42,088 nt of DNA. Origin: Palleronia rufa (GTDB taxonomy: Bacteria; Pseudomonadota; Alphaproteobacteria; Rhodobacterales; Rhodobacteraceae). The stretch's first letter is position 1. Each line of letters begins with the position of its first letter. This document shows positions 18,046-26,420 of the stretch, in pieces. Both the position numbers and the translations under genes were made by a program. The notes under the pieces are model-generated. The model saw nothing but the letters and a program-made list of their open reading frames with translations. It ran no database searches and was not told the DNA's origin. Location of the stretch: NCBI RefSeq assembly GCF_000743715.1, contig NZ_JQEY01000001.1:141317-183404 (forward strand), read 5' to 3'.

Positions 18046-18120
18046 TCAGAGGAAGCCATACCCGCCGACGGCCACGACGACGACAACGACGACGATCACG
18101 ATGATGGTGGTATTGGACAT
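18046..18120 (-). CDS. 24-residue valine-rich single-pass microprotein between nuoJ and nuoK
   Basis: ATG at 18118-18120, TGA at 18046-18048. AGGAGA lies 6 bases upstream of the ATG (18127-18132 on the plus strand as TCTCCT). The product begins MSNTT, continues with a run of eleven Ile/Val residues (6-16), and ends AVGGYGFL. This is an ideal single membrane helix with a short polar N-terminus. The strand, the good ribosome site and the place in the nuo operon support translation. It may be an accessory helix of the complex I membrane arm or an unrelated small membrane protein. No family is known to me, and the repetitive GTC/GTT codons mean chance cannot be fully excluded. Confidence 0.6.
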   Translation of the reverse strand: MSNTTIIVIVVVVVVVAVGGYGFL

Positions 18121-18168
18121 GAGTTATCTCCTGGGTGCGGCGCAGGGCGCCATGGGTTGATTGCCGGG

Positions 18169-18780
18169 TCAGAGGCCCTGCCCCGACTTCACGTCCTTCA
18201 GCTCCATCGCCTTGGCCGGGTCGCGCAGGATCTGATCGACGATGTTCTGCCGCTTGACGTCGGTGCGGTGGCGCAGGGTCAGCACGATGGCGCCGATCAT
18301 GGCGACCAGCAGGATCAGCCCGGCCAGCTGGAACAGCAGCAGATACCTGTCATAGACCAGTTGTCCGATGGCGCGCGTGTTGGTTGTCTCCGCACCGCCC
18401 GAGGGGGCGGCCACGTTCGCCGCCGCCAGGTCGCTGGTCTGCCAGACCCCGAAGGCGATTCCCAGCTGCATCAGGATCACCACACCGATCAGCAGCGCCA
18501 GCGGCATGTATTTCGCCATCTCGGCCTTCAGTTCGGCGAAATTCACGTCGAGCATCATCACCACGAAGAGAAACAGCACAGCCACCGCGCCCACGTAGAC
18601 GATCACCAGCAGCATCGCCACGAACTCCGCGCCCAGCAGCACGAATAGCCCCGCGGAACTCAAGAACGCCAGGATCAGCCACAGGACCGAATGGACCGGG
18701 TTGCGCGCGATCACGGTGAACAGTCCGGCGCTGACCACCAGCACGGCGAAGAGATAGAAGGCGAAGTCGGCGGGGGTCAT
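18169..18780 (-). CDS. nuoJ: NADH-quinone oxidoreductase subunit J
   Basis: 203 residues, starting [20 protein letters not shown]. Five membrane helices occur, with the conserved [22 protein letters not shown] and [19 protein letters not shown] (the pi-bulge helix TM3 region). A loop with [16 protein letters not shown] precedes the last helix, and the cytoplasmic tail is polar. Its ATG overlaps the stop of the small ORF at 18777-18863 as ATGA. Confidence 0.95.
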   Translation of the reverse strand: MTPADFAFYLFAVLVVSAGLFTVIARNPVHSVLWLILAFLSSAGLFVLLGAEFVAMLLVIVYVGAVAVLFLFVVMMLDVNFAELKAEMAKYMPLALLIGVVILMQLGIAFGVWQTSDLAAANVAAPSGGAETTNTRAIGQLVYDRYLLLFQLAGLILLVAMIGAIVLTLRHRTDVKRQNIVDQILRDPAKAMELKDVKSGQGL

Positions 18781-18863
18781 TGCGGGTCCTCGATCCTGTC
18801 CGTCCGGCGCGCGGTCCGAGCCATGTCGCGGAGCGTGAGGGTGTCGGGTTCGTCTGTCATCAT
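18777..18863 (-). CDS. 28-residue soluble microprotein between nuoI and nuoJ
   Basis: ATGs at 18863 and 18860 give 28 or 27 residues; the product is highly charged (begins [20 protein letters not shown], ends in acidic EDPQ). AGGTGA lies just before the first ATG. The first ATG follows the nuoI TGA by one base, and the stop overlaps the nuoJ ATG as ATGA, so the ORF exactly fills the gap between two nuo genes. Perfect fit at both ends favours a translated coupling ORF or a real small protein. No family is recognised. Confidence 0.5.
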   Translation of the reverse strand: MMTDEPDTLTLRDMARTARRTDRIEDPQ

Positions 18864-18864
18864 C

Positions 18865-19359
18865 TCACCTGTAGGGCGCGTCGATTTCCAGATTGCGGGC
18901 GATCTCTGCCTCCCAGCGGTCGCCGTTCTCCAGAAGCTTGGCCTTGTCGTAGAACAGCTCCTCGCGGGTTTCGGTGGCGAATTCGAAATTCGGCCCTTCG
19001 ACGATGGCATCCACCGGGCAGGCTTCCTCGCAGAAGCCGCAGTAGATGCACTTGGTCATGTCGATGTCGTAGCGGGTGGTCCGGCGCGACCCGTCCTCGC
19101 GCGGTTCGGCGTCGATGGTGATGGCCTGCGCCGGGCAGATCGCCTCGCACAGTTTGCACGCGATGCAGCGTTCCTCACCGTTGGGGTAGCGGCGCAGCGC
19201 GTGTTCGCCCCGGAACCGCGGGCTGATCGGCCCCTTTTCGTGCGGATAGTTCAGCGTCGCCTTGGGGGCGAAGAAATATTTCAGCCCCAGGCGCATCCCC
19301 TTCCAGAAGTCGAAAAGCAGCCAGTACCGGCCGGCGCGGACATAGTCGAAATCCGACAT
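18865..19359 (-). CDS. nuoI: NADH-quinone oxidoreductase subunit I
   Basis: 164 residues from [13 protein letters not shown] at 19359. It binds two 4Fe-4S clusters (N6a, N6b) through [12 protein letters not shown] and [12 protein letters not shown], each a CxxCxxCxxxCP motif. It passes electrons from NuoG to NuoB in the connecting module. The N-terminal amphipathic stretch ([13 protein letters not shown]) lies on the membrane arm. The start is 4 bases after the nuoH stop. An in-frame extension upstream is shadow of nuoH. Confidence 0.95.
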   Translation of the reverse strand: MSDFDYVRAGRYWLLFDFWKGMRLGLKYFFAPKATLNYPHEKGPISPRFRGEHALRRYPNGEERCIACKLCEAICPAQAITIDAEPREDGSRRTTRYDIDMTKCIYCGFCEEACPVDAIVEGPNFEFATETREELFYDKAKLLENGDRWEAEIARNLEIDAPYR

Positions 19360-19363
19360 GGGA

Positions 19364-20401
19364 TCAGCCTCCTGTGGCCCAGCGGGCATAGGCGCCGCCG
19401 AAAAGTTCGAAATGCGCGAAGAACGACACCAGCACGACCCAGATCAGGCTGAACGGCAGGAATACCTTCCAGCCCAGCCGCATCAACTGGTCATAGCGAA
19501 AGCGCGGGACGATCGCCTTCACCATCGCGAAGAGGAAGAAGAAGAACGCCATCTTCAGGATCATCCAGAACGCGCCGTCCGGCAGGAACGGGATCGGCGA
19601 CAGCCAGCCGCCGAAGAACAGGATCGCGATGACCGCGCTCAGCAGCCACATGGCGATGTATTCGCCCGCCATGAACAACAGGAACGGGGTCGAGGAATAT
19701 TCCACCTGATAGCCGGCCACCAGCTCTGATTCCGCCTCCGGAAGGTCGAAGGGCGGCCGGTTGGTCTCGGCCAGGCAGGAGATGAAGAACAGGAACACCA
19801 TCGGGAAATGCGGCAGCCAGTACCAGTTGAACAGCCCCAGACCCCCGTCCTGAGCGCGCACGATGTCCGAAAGGTTCAGCGATCCGGTGGTGATGATGAC
19901 GCCGATGATGATCAGGCCCAGCGACACCTCGTATGAGATCATCTGCGCCGCCGACCGGAGCGAACCCAGGAACGGATACTTGGAGTTCGACGCCCAGCCG
20001 CCCATGATGACGCCATACACCTCCAGCGACGAGACCGCGAAGATGAACAGGATCGCCACGTTGATGTCGGCCAGAACCCAGCCGTCGGCGAAGGGGATCA
20101 CCGACCAGGCCAGGACCGCCAGAACGAAGGACACCAGCGGCGCCATCAGGAACACGGTCCGGTCCGATCCGGCCGGGATGACGATTTCCTTGAGGATGTA
20201 TTTCAGGGCGTCGGCCACGGTCTGAAGCAGCCCGAACACGCCCACCACGTTCGGACCGCGCCGCATCTGGACCGCGGCCCAGACCTTGCGGTCGCCGTAG
20301 ACCAGGAACAGCAGCGACACCATGACGAAGCCCAGCACCATGAGCGACTGCGCGGCGACGATCAGCGTAACGCCCAGCGGTGTGGAAAAGAAACCGTCCA
20401 T
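19364..20401 (-). CDS. nuoH: NADH-quinone oxidoreductase subunit H
   Basis: 345 residues starting [13 protein letters not shown]. It is the eight-helix membrane subunit that forms the quinone chamber with NuoB and NuoD. Markers are [20 protein letters not shown], the acidic loop [19 protein letters not shown], and [14 protein letters not shown]. Its ATG overlaps a preceding stop as TGATG at 20399-20403. A TTG one codon upstream is the only other start and is unlikely. Confidence 0.95.
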   Translation of the reverse strand: MDGFFSTPLGVTLIVAAQSLMVLGFVMVSLLFLVYGDRKVWAAVQMRRGPNVVGVFGLLQTVADALKYILKEIVIPAGSDRTVFLMAPLVSFVLAVLAWSVIPFADGWVLADINVAILFIFAVSSLEVYGVIMGGWASNSKYPFLGSLRSAAQMISYEVSLGLIIIGVIITTGSLNLSDIVRAQDGGLGLFNWYWLPHFPMVFLFFISCLAETNRPPFDLPEAESELVAGYQVEYSSTPFLLFMAGEYIAMWLLSAVIAILFFGGWLSPIPFLPDGAFWMILKMAFFFFLFAMVKAIVPRFRYDQLMRLGWKVFLPFSLIWVVLVSFFAHFELFGGAYARWATGG

Positions 20402-20583
20402 CAAGTAACCCTCGGGTCAGATCGTGGGGGCGCCGGCAAGGCGGCTCCCGGCCAACCGTGTCTCGGCGTCGTGGGCCGGCCCTGGGGCCGGCTGCGCGCG
20501 CGTGACCGTGTAAACCGCATCTCCGCGCCGAATGCCACCCTCTTCGACGGGGGGCGGGCCGCGGACCGTGGCTGGCCTGCCAT
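20401..20583 (-). CDS. Possible 60-residue Arg/Pro-rich ORF filling the nuoG-nuoH gap
   Basis: ATG at 20583, four bases after the nuoG stop, with GGAG seven bases upstream. The stop overlaps the nuoH ATG as TGATG. The product ([20 protein letters not shown] at the start) is rich in Arg, Pro and Ala with no membrane segment or recognisable domain, as random frames in GC-rich DNA often are. The exact junctions are the only support. It could instead be an untranslated spacer. Confidence 0.3.
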   Translation of the reverse strand: MAGQPRSAARPPSKRVAFGAEMRFTRSRARSRPQGRPTTPRHGWPGAALPAPPRSDPRVT

Positions 20584-20587
20584 GCGC

Positions 20588-22609
20588 CTACTCCGCCGCC
20601 AGCGGCGCCGCCTTGCGGGATTTCGCATGGGCCGAAAGCTCGGCCATCAGCGGGCTGGCGCGGCAGATCGGATTGACCAGGTAATGGTCCGCGACCGTCT
20701 CCTCGAACCGGCCGGAGCCCAGGTCGCCGGCCTCAAGGGGGCCGATCTCGTTCAGCGGCACCTGGTCGATGGCCTTCAGATGCGGCACATCGCCATAAAG
20801 CGCGCGGCGCAGGTCGCGCAAAGAGTCGTAGGGCAGCGCCGACCCCAGCTCGGCCGAAAGCGCGCGCAGGATCGCCCAGTTCTCCTTGGCCTCTCCCGGC
20901 GGGAAGTTGGCGCGCAGCGCCAGCTGCGGGCGGCCTTCGGTGTTGACGAAGATTCCCTGCTCTTCCGTATAGGCGGCGGCGGGCAGGATGATGTCGGCGC
21001 GGTGTGCGCCGCGATCGCCATGGCTGCCCTGGTAGATCACCGTCGGCCCCTGCGGCAGGTCGATCTCATCGACGCCCAGCGCATAGATCACATCGGCCCC
21101 GTCGAGCGCGGCGTCGAGTCCCCCGTCGGTCACCGCGCCGACGTCCATGGCGCCCACGCGGGACGCCGCGCCATGCAGGATCAGGATCCCGGAATTTGCG
21201 GCCCCGGCCATGTCCACACAGGTCTTCAGCACCGCCGCACCATCGGCGGCGCGCAGGGCCGACTGGCCGATCACGATGACGCCGGCCGTCTCCGCCTGCT
21301 CGCCGTGGTCCATGCCGGCCAGGGTCTTCAGCGCCGCACGGTCGTCGCCAAGCTCGCGCACCTCGTAGGTCAGGTCGGCCTTTGCCCCGATCCGGCCCAC
21401 GGTCGCGCCGCGCAGCCATGCCTTGCGGATGCGGCTGTTGATCACCGGCGCCTCCAGGCGCGGGTTGGTGCCGATCAACAGGATGCGCCCGGCATCGTCC
21501 AGGTCCTCGATCGTCGCCGTGCCCGCATAGGCGCCGCGATTGCCGGGGACCAGCGCCTCGCCGTGAAGGCGGCATTCCACGCGGCCCCCCAGCCCCTCGA
21601 CCAGACCTTTCAGTGCATAGGCGGCCTCCACGGGCGCAAGATCGCCCACCAGCCCGGCGACGGTCTTGCCTTTCATCGCCCTGGCCGCGGCGGCAAGCGC
21701 CTCCGGCCAGGTGGCGGGCCGCAGCTTGCCGTTCTCGCGCAGGTAGGGCCTGTCCAGACGCTGCCGCTTCAACCCGTCCCAGACATAGCGGGACCGGTCG
21801 GACAGCCATTCCTCATTGGTGCCGTCGTGGTTGCGGGGCAGGATGCGCATGACCTCGCGCCCCTTGGTATCCACGCGGATGCTGGAGCCGAGCGCGTCCA
21901 TGACGTCGATGGTCTCGGTCTTGGTCAGCTCCCAGGGCCGCGCGGTGAAGGCATAGGGCTTGGATGTCAGCGCGCCCACGGGGCAGAGATCGACGATATT
22001 GCCCTGCATTTCCGAATCGAGCGTCTGGCCCAGATAGGACGTGATCTCTGCATCCTCGCCGCGCCCGGTCTGGCCCAGTTCGGGCATCCCCGCCACCTCG
22101 GTGATGAAGCGCACGCAGCGGGTGCAGGAAATGCAGCGCGTCATATGCGTGCCGACAAGCGGGCCCAGATCCATGTTGGTCACAGCACGCTTGGGCTCGC
22201 GGTAGCGAGAGAAATCGACCCCGTAGGCCATCGCCTGGTCCTGCAGGTCGCATTCGCCGCCCTGGTCGCAGATCGGGCAGTCGAGCGGGTGGTTGATGAG
22301 CAGGAACTCCATCACCCCCTCGCGCGCCTTCTTCACCATCGGAGAGGTGGTCTTGATCTGCGGCAGCTGCCCGTCCGGGCCACCGCGCAGGTCGCGCACC
22401 TGCATCGCGCATGAGGCGGCGGGCTTCGGCGGTCCGCCCACGACCTCTACCAGGCACATGCGGCAGTTGCCGGCGATGGACAGCCGCTCATGGTAGCAGA
22501 AGCGGGGGATCTCGATGTCCGCGACCTGCTCGCAGGCCTGAAGAAGGGTCATGGCCGGATCGACCTCAACCTCATGCCCGTCGATGATGATCTTGCGAAG
22601 CTCGCTCAT
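20588..22609 (-). CDS. nuoG: NADH-quinone oxidoreductase subunit G
   Basis: 673 residues, similar to Paracoccus-type NuoG and shorter than E. coli. The N-terminal 2Fe-2S ferredoxin domain (N1b) has [15 protein letters not shown]. The His-Cys3 motif of N5 is [17 protein letters not shown], and the N4 cluster is CISCTRC with a later cysteine in [10 protein letters not shown] molybdopterin-like fold without cofactor follows to residue 620. It collects electrons from NuoF and NuoE and passes them to NuoI. The start is [11 protein letters not shown] at 22609. Confidence 0.95.
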   Translation of the reverse strand: MSELRKIIIDGHEVEVDPAMTLLQACEQVADIEIPRFCYHERLSIAGNCRMCLVEVVGGPPKPAASCAMQVRDLRGGPDGQLPQIKTTSPMVKKAREGVMEFLLINHPLDCPICDQGGECDLQDQAMAYGVDFSRYREPKRAVTNMDLGPLVGTHMTRCISCTRCVRFITEVAGMPELGQTGRGEDAEITSYLGQTLDSEMQGNIVDLCPVGALTSKPYAFTARPWELTKTETIDVMDALGSSIRVDTKGREVMRILPRNHDGTNEEWLSDRSRYVWDGLKRQRLDRPYLRENGKLRPATWPEALAAAARAMKGKTVAGLVGDLAPVEAAYALKGLVEGLGGRVECRLHGEALVPGNRGAYAGTATIEDLDDAGRILLIGTNPRLEAPVINSRIRKAWLRGATVGRIGAKADLTYEVRELGDDRAALKTLAGMDHGEQAETAGVIVIGQSALRAADGAAVLKTCVDMAGAANSGILILHGAASRVGAMDVGAVTDGGLDAALDGADVIYALGVDEIDLPQGPTVIYQGSHGDRGAHRADIILPAAAYTEEQGIFVNTEGRPQLALRANFPPGEAKENWAILRALSAELGSALPYDSLRDLRRALYGDVPHLKAIDQVPLNEIGPLEAGDLGSGRFEETVADHYLVNPICRASPLMAELSAHAKSRKAAPLAAE

Positions 22610-22668
22610 GCCCAGGTCTCCAGACTGTCCGTGCGGACGGGCGCGCGGCCCATGCGCTGCACGATCAT
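22606..22668 (-). CDS. Possible 20-codon leader ORF overlapping the nuoG start
   Basis: ATG at 22668, stop TGA overlapping the nuoG ATG as ATGA. The product begins MIVQRMG and ends LETWA. There is no clear ribosome site before it. The overlap is what a translational-coupling ORF would look like, but it could be chance. Confidence 0.25.
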   Translation of the reverse strand: MIVQRMGRAPVRTDSLETWA

Positions 22669-22710
22669 CTAGCGCGGTTCGGCCGGGTCGAAAACCGCTA
22701 CCTGCCCCGA

Positions 22711-22758
22711 TTCCGCGATTTGTCGCGGGGCAGCTTCCGCGATTTGTCGCGGGGCAGC
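22711..22758. repeat. Perfect tandem duplication of a 24-bp hairpin unit
   Basis: Two adjacent identical 24-base units (22711-22734 and 22735-22758). Each contains the inverted repeat CCGCGA-TTTG-TCGCGG, so the pair can form two hairpins. They lie directly after the stop of the gene at 22763-23191 on the minus strand and about 100 bases before nuoG. They could attenuate or process the mRNA ahead of nuoG. Confidence 0.85.
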
Positions 22759-22762
22759 GCGC

Positions 22763-23191
22763 CTATCGGCAGCTGCCGGCGAATTTCCAGGCGTCCAGCT
22801 GCTCTGGCGCGTAGCGCTCACGCGTGTCGATCCGCGCGACGACCGGGCCGCCCCGCAGGCCGCAATGGGCCGCGGCAGCGCGCGCCGCCTGGCGCACGGC
22901 ATCCCCGTAGGCCACCGCGTTCGGCGTCACCCAGATCGCAAATCGGCCGGTGTCCACCGTGGCAAGGCGGACCCGGGCCGGCACATCCGGCGACAGATAG
23001 TCCGGGCGGTGCCCCGTCGGGGCGGGCACCGGGCAGAGCTTGAAGGGATCCTCTGGATAGCAGGGCACCTCCACCAGCGCGGCGTCCCTGCCAACGGGGC
23101 CGTAGGCGCCGGGGCCGTAGCCCCCGCCGAGGGCCGTGAGAGGCGAAAGGGCCAGAAAAGAGGCCGCGACCGTAAGCAGAATTCTGTGCAT
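22763..23191 (-). CDS. Exported protein of unknown function inside the nuo operon
   Basis: 142 residues. A signal peptide (MHRILLTVAASFLALSPLTA) is followed by a Gly/Tyr-rich start of the mature chain (GGGYGPGAYGP). Four cysteines (PCYPED, KLCPVP, AHCGLRGG and the final GSCR) could form two disulphides. Its ATG overlaps the stop of the upstream gene as TGATG, so translation is coupled. No family is recognised. The segment IWVTPNAVAYGDAVRQAARAA looks like a folded alpha/beta core. Confidence 0.7.
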   Translation of the reverse strand: MHRILLTVAASFLALSPLTALGGGYGPGAYGPVGRDAALVEVPCYPEDPFKLCPVPAPTGHRPDYLSPDVPARVRLATVDTGRFAIWVTPNAVAYGDAVRQAARAAAAHCGLRGGPVVARIDTRERYAPEQLDAWKFAGSCR

Positions 23192-23598
23192 CAGTTCACC
23201 TTTAGCAGGCGACCGGCCTGCGTTCCGCGGGCGATTTCCTCCCGCCCGACCTTGCAGAACCCCGCGGCGTTGCCGGCGCGCGCCCCGCGACTGGCCAGAT
23301 CCGACCGGATCTGCGCCTCCAACTTGTCCTTTTCGGCGTCGTTATTCCTGAGCGCGTCGATATCCGCGTCGGAATATCCCGCGTTCAGAGCATAGCTTTC
23401 CAGCGATTTGAGGAAAGTATAGGCCCGCACGAGCCGGGGCGAGATCTGCGGGCAGTTGCGCCGCACCTCATCCGCCAGGCCGATGGCATAGAAGCCCTGG
23501 CGCACCGTCGGATCGTCGTGCAGTGGCGTCTGCGCGGCACCAGGCCCCGCCACGCCAAGCAATACCGTGGTGACCAGTGCGATCGCTTTGGGTCTCAT
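23191..23598 (-). CDS. Periplasmic DUF5333-like protein
   Basis: 135 residues. GGAGA five bases before the ATG at 23598 selects this start, and the frame extends upstream without a ribosome site. A signal peptide ends GPGAAQ. The mature chain is mostly helical with GLADEVRRNCPQISPRLVRAY, YSDADIDALRNNDAEKDKL and FCKVGREEIARGTQAGRLL, a pattern I recall as DUF5333, a small Rhodobacterales family often found in nuo operons (from memory). Two cysteines may pair. The 176 bases upstream contain only a short direct repeat (23738-23750 and 23759-23771) and a weak promoter-like TTGTCT...TTATCC (about 23643-23671). Confidence 0.7.
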   Translation of the reverse strand: MRPKAIALVTTVLLGVAGPGAAQTPLHDDPTVRQGFYAIGLADEVRRNCPQISPRLVRAYTFLKSLESYALNAGYSDADIDALRNNDAEKDKLEAQIRSDLASRGARAGNAAGFCKVGREEIARGTQAGRLLKVN

Positions 23599-23774
23599 TG
23601 TTGTCTCCGACCATGCAGTTTCCGAGAGCCCGCACACTCGTTCCCGCGCTAGCTGTAGGATAAGACCCATCATGCTGTCGAGACAAGCGACCCTCACGAT
23701 TTAGCCAGTCCCATTCGCGGTAGGCGCTGCACCGTTCGCGCCGCGCGGCAATGGGGCGGCGCCGCGCGGCAGGA

Positions 23775-24131
23775 TCAGCGGCCCACGCAGCGCCCGGAAT
23801 AGACCTGTCTTCCGCGCGCGTCCACCGTTGCGATCCAGTCGCGCGGATCGGCGGGGCTGGCGATCCAGTCAATCCGGGAACTGCCGAAGGACCGCAGGCA
23901 ATAGCGCGTGCCCTCGAACCGGACGCTCTCGCGCACCGCATCCAGGCCGGCGCCCCTGGCGTCCACCGCGACCGAAAGATCGGGCGAACGGCGGTCCGAC
24001 AGAAGCCTGGTCTGGAACGGCAGCCTCTCGGACGGGACGGCGCGGGTCATGACCGACAAGGACGGCACGGGGACGCGTCCACAGGCCGACACGGCAAACA
24101 GGGCAAGCACAAAGAGCATCAGGCGCGACAA
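23775..24131 (-). CDS. Small lipoprotein (TTG start)
   Basis: 118 residues. A strong GGAGG lies 6 bases before the TTG at 24129-24131, while the first ATG (24119) is 18 bases away, so TTG is the better start. The signal peptide MSRLMLFVLALFAVSAC ends in a lipobox VSAC, with lipidation expected at C17. The mature part is about 100 residues with two more cysteines (YCLRSF and GRCVGR), which may form a disulphide, and a small beta-rich fold (WIATVDARGRQVYSG). It lies between nuoF and the DUF5333-like gene on the operon strand. No family recognised. Confidence 0.7.
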   Translation of the reverse strand: MSRLMLFVLALFAVSACGRVPVPSLSVMTRAVPSERLPFQTRLLSDRRSPDLSVAVDARGAGLDAVRESVRFEGTRYCLRSFGSSRIDWIASPADPRDWIATVDARGRQVYSGRCVGR

Positions 24132-24285
24132 GAGCGACCTCCGAGGAGTGACCCGATCGGGCCGTCATGCCTCCCGGATACACAGCCTGCGCGTTGCGCG
24201 CAATTCCGACGCGGGGCCATGGTGCGCGCTGCGCGACAATCCCGCCTCCCGCCCGCCGCGGCTCCGCGCCGTGGGACGGTCCGGA

Positions 24286-25581
24286 TCACTCCGCGGCAAC
24301 GGGCTTTCTGGCGGCGCGCTTGTGTGTGATGCGGTCCTCGATCTCATCGCGGAAGTGGCGGATCAGTCCCTGGATCGGCCAGGCCGCCGCATCGCCCAGC
24401 GCGCAGATCGTGTGCCCCTCGACCTGCTTGGTCACGTCGAGCAGCATGTCGATCTCCTCGATCTCCGCCTCGCCGCGGACCAGCCGTTCCATGACCCGCA
24501 TCATCCAGCCCGTTCCTTCGCGGCACGGGGTGCATTGGCCGCAGCTTTCGTGCTTGTAGAATGCCGCAAAGCGCCAGATCGCCTTGATCATGTCCACCGA
24601 CTGATCCATCACGATGACCGCCGCCGTCCCCAGCCCCGACTTTTTCTCCTTGAGCCAGTCGAAATCCATGATCCCGTCCTCACGGATCAGCTTGCCCGGA
24701 AGGCACGGCACGGAAGAGCCCCCCGGCACCACGGCCTTGAGGTTGTCCCAACCGCCCCGGATGCCGCCGCAATGTTTGTCGATCAGCTCCTCGAAGGGGA
24801 TCGACATGGCCTCTTCGACCACGCAGGGGCGGTTCACATGGCCGGAGATGGCAAAGATCTTGGTGCCGTGGTTGTTCTCGCGCCCAAATCCGGCGAACCA
24901 GGACGCGCCGCGCCGCAGGATCGTCGGCACGACGGCGATGGATTCGACGTTGTTCACCGTGGTCGGACATCCGTAGAGCCCCGCGCCGGCCGGGAACGGC
25001 GGCTTCAGACGCGGCATCCCCTTCTTGCCCTCCAGGCTCTCCAGCAGGGCGGTCTCCTCGCCGCAGATATAGGCACCGGCGCCATGGGTAATGTAGAGGT
25101 CGAAGTCCCAACCGGACCCGGCGGCGTTCTTGCCGAGAAGCCCGTCGTCATAGGCTTCGTCCAGGGCGCGCTGGAACGCTTCCTTTTCGCGGATATACTC
25201 GCCTCGGATGTAGATATAGGCCGCGTGCGCCCCCATCGCGAAGGACGCGATCAGGCAGCCCTCGATCAAGGTGTGCGGATCGTGGCGCATGATCTCGCGG
25301 TCCTTGCAGGTGCCGGGCTCCGATTCGTCGGCATTGACGACCAGGTAGGACGGGCGGCCGTCCGACTCCTTGGGCATGAAGGACCACTTGAGACCGGTCG
25401 GGAATCCCGCGCCGCCGCGCCCGCGCAGGCCGGAATCCTTCATCTCCTGGACAATCCACTCCTTGCCCCTCTTGATGAGATCGCCGGTCCCGTCCCAGTG
25501 CCCGCGCGCCTTAGCGCCCGCAAGCGTCCGGTCCCCCATGCCGTAGAGGTTGGTGAAGATGCGGTCCTTGTCATCGAGCAT
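24286..25581 (-). CDS. nuoF: NADH-quinone oxidoreductase subunit F
   Basis: 431 residues, the usual length. It binds NADH and FMN and the N3 4Fe-4S cluster. The FMN/NADH glycine-rich loop is [18 protein letters not shown], the NADH site has [13 protein letters not shown], the second glycine loop is [19 protein letters not shown], and the cluster is [12 protein letters not shown] plus the cysteine in HTICALGD. The C-terminus is [10 protein letters not shown]. The DUF5337-like gene ends 31 bases upstream. Confidence 0.96.
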   Translation of the reverse strand: MLDDKDRIFTNLYGMGDRTLAGAKARGHWDGTGDLIKRGKEWIVQEMKDSGLRGRGGAGFPTGLKWSFMPKESDGRPSYLVVNADESEPGTCKDREIMRHDPHTLIEGCLIASFAMGAHAAYIYIRGEYIREKEAFQRALDEAYDDGLLGKNAAGSGWDFDLYITHGAGAYICGEETALLESLEGKKGMPRLKPPFPAGAGLYGCPTTVNNVESIAVVPTILRRGASWFAGFGRENNHGTKIFAISGHVNRPCVVEEAMSIPFEELIDKHCGGIRGGWDNLKAVVPGGSSVPCLPGKLIREDGIMDFDWLKEKKSGLGTAAVIVMDQSVDMIKAIWRFAAFYKHESCGQCTPCREGTGWMMRVMERLVRGEAEIEEIDMLLDVTKQVEGHTICALGDAAAWPIQGLIRHFRDEIEDRITHKRAARKPVAAE

Positions 25582-25612
25582 GGTGGTCGGCCCCGTCGCT
25601 GATCATTTGCTG

Positions 25613-25831
25613 CTATTTGCGCTCGTCCCTGCGCTTTTGCCAGATGCGAAACGTCGCGGCCAGTGCCCAGACGAACACCAGAAGGGCAATCGCGTCGAAG
25701 ACGAAGACAAGTCGGGGCGGCAGGCCCAGGGAGGCGCCGAAAAGCTGCGCGCCCATCCAGCCGATCATCGTCAGCGCGATGACCACGCCCACGTTGCGCG
25801 CCCGTTTCGCGGTTTCCAGATCATCCTTCAT
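25613..25831 (-). CDS. Small two-helix membrane protein (DUF5337-like)
   Basis: 72 residues from MKDDLETAKRARNVG at 25831. Two hydrophobic helices (VVIALTMIGWMGAQLFG and LVFVFDAIALLVFVWALAA) are joined by the short turn ASLGLPPR, and the C-terminus is basic (RIWQKRRDERK). This matches my memory of DUF5337, a Rhodobacterales family next to nuoE/nuoF. A possible accessory of complex I assembly is inferred from location only. The ribosome site is weak. The divergent GNAT gene starts 97 bases away. Confidence 0.7.
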   Translation of the reverse strand: MKDDLETAKRARNVGVVIALTMIGWMGAQLFGASLGLPPRLVFVFDAIALLVFVWALAATFRIWQKRRDERK

Positions 25832-25928
25832 AGGTCTACCAATCACGAATCCGGCGCGGGGAACAGACCGGCTTGCGCGCTTGGCGGACGCATTGCCTAG
25901 TTCGACCGGCACGCGGAGGATCCCGGCG

Positions 25929-26372
25929 ATGATCAGACCGGCACGAATGACGGATGCGGCGGCGGTCCTGGCCTGCGCCCGATCGGCCTACGAACGGTAC
26001 GTCCCGCTCATCGGACGCGAACCGGCTCCGATGACGGAGGATTACGGCGCCCGAATCTCCGCCGGTCACGTCTATGTGGCGACCGGGAATGGGGACCTGC
26101 ACGGCTTCGTGGTGTTCTGGCCGCAAGAGGGCGTCATGCTGCTGGACAATGTCGCGGTACGCCCGGACATGGCCGGACGCGGGCTGGGCGCGACACTCAT
26201 CCGCCATTGCGAAGCCGTTGCCCGGCGCCTGGGCCTGCCCCGCGTGCGGCTCTACACCAACGCGAAGATGGCGGACAACCTGGCGATATACCGGCATCTC
26301 GGTTTCGCGCCGGTGCATAGCCGGACCGAAGGCGGCTTCGACCGGATCTACCTGGAGAAACCCCTGGAGTGA
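25929..26372 (+). CDS. GNAT-family N-acetyltransferase, antisense inside the nuo operon
   Basis: 147 residues. GGAGGA at 25915-25920 is 8 bases before the ATG at 25929. The acetyl-CoA motif A is VRPDMAGRGLGATLIRHCEA and the motif B end is NLAIYRHLGFAPV. Order and length are those of a single-domain GNAT. The substrate is unknown. It is the only plus-strand gene between nuoA and RNase J, divergent from the DUF5337-like gene and convergent with the helix-hairpin-helix gene. Confidence 0.85.
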   Translation: MIRPARMTDAAAVLACARSAYERYVPLIGREPAPMTEDYGARISAGHVYVATGNGDLHGFVVFWPQEGVMLLDNVAVRPDMAGRGLGATLIRHCEAVARRLGLPRVRLYTNAKMADNLAIYRHLGFAPVHSRTEGGFDRIYLEKPLE

Positions 26373-26389
26373 CCATTGCCGTGTCGGAC

Positions 26390-26409
26390 GGGGACGGGCG
26401 CCCCGCCCC
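26390..26409. terminator. Weak hairpin between convergent genes
   Basis: GGGGACGGGC/GCCCCGCCCC can fold with a two-base mismatch in the stem and no loop beyond the junction. It lies between the stops of the GNAT gene and the facing gene. There is no T-run, so it is a poor terminator at best. Confidence 0.25.
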
Positions 26410-26420
26410 CGGACCCGCCG

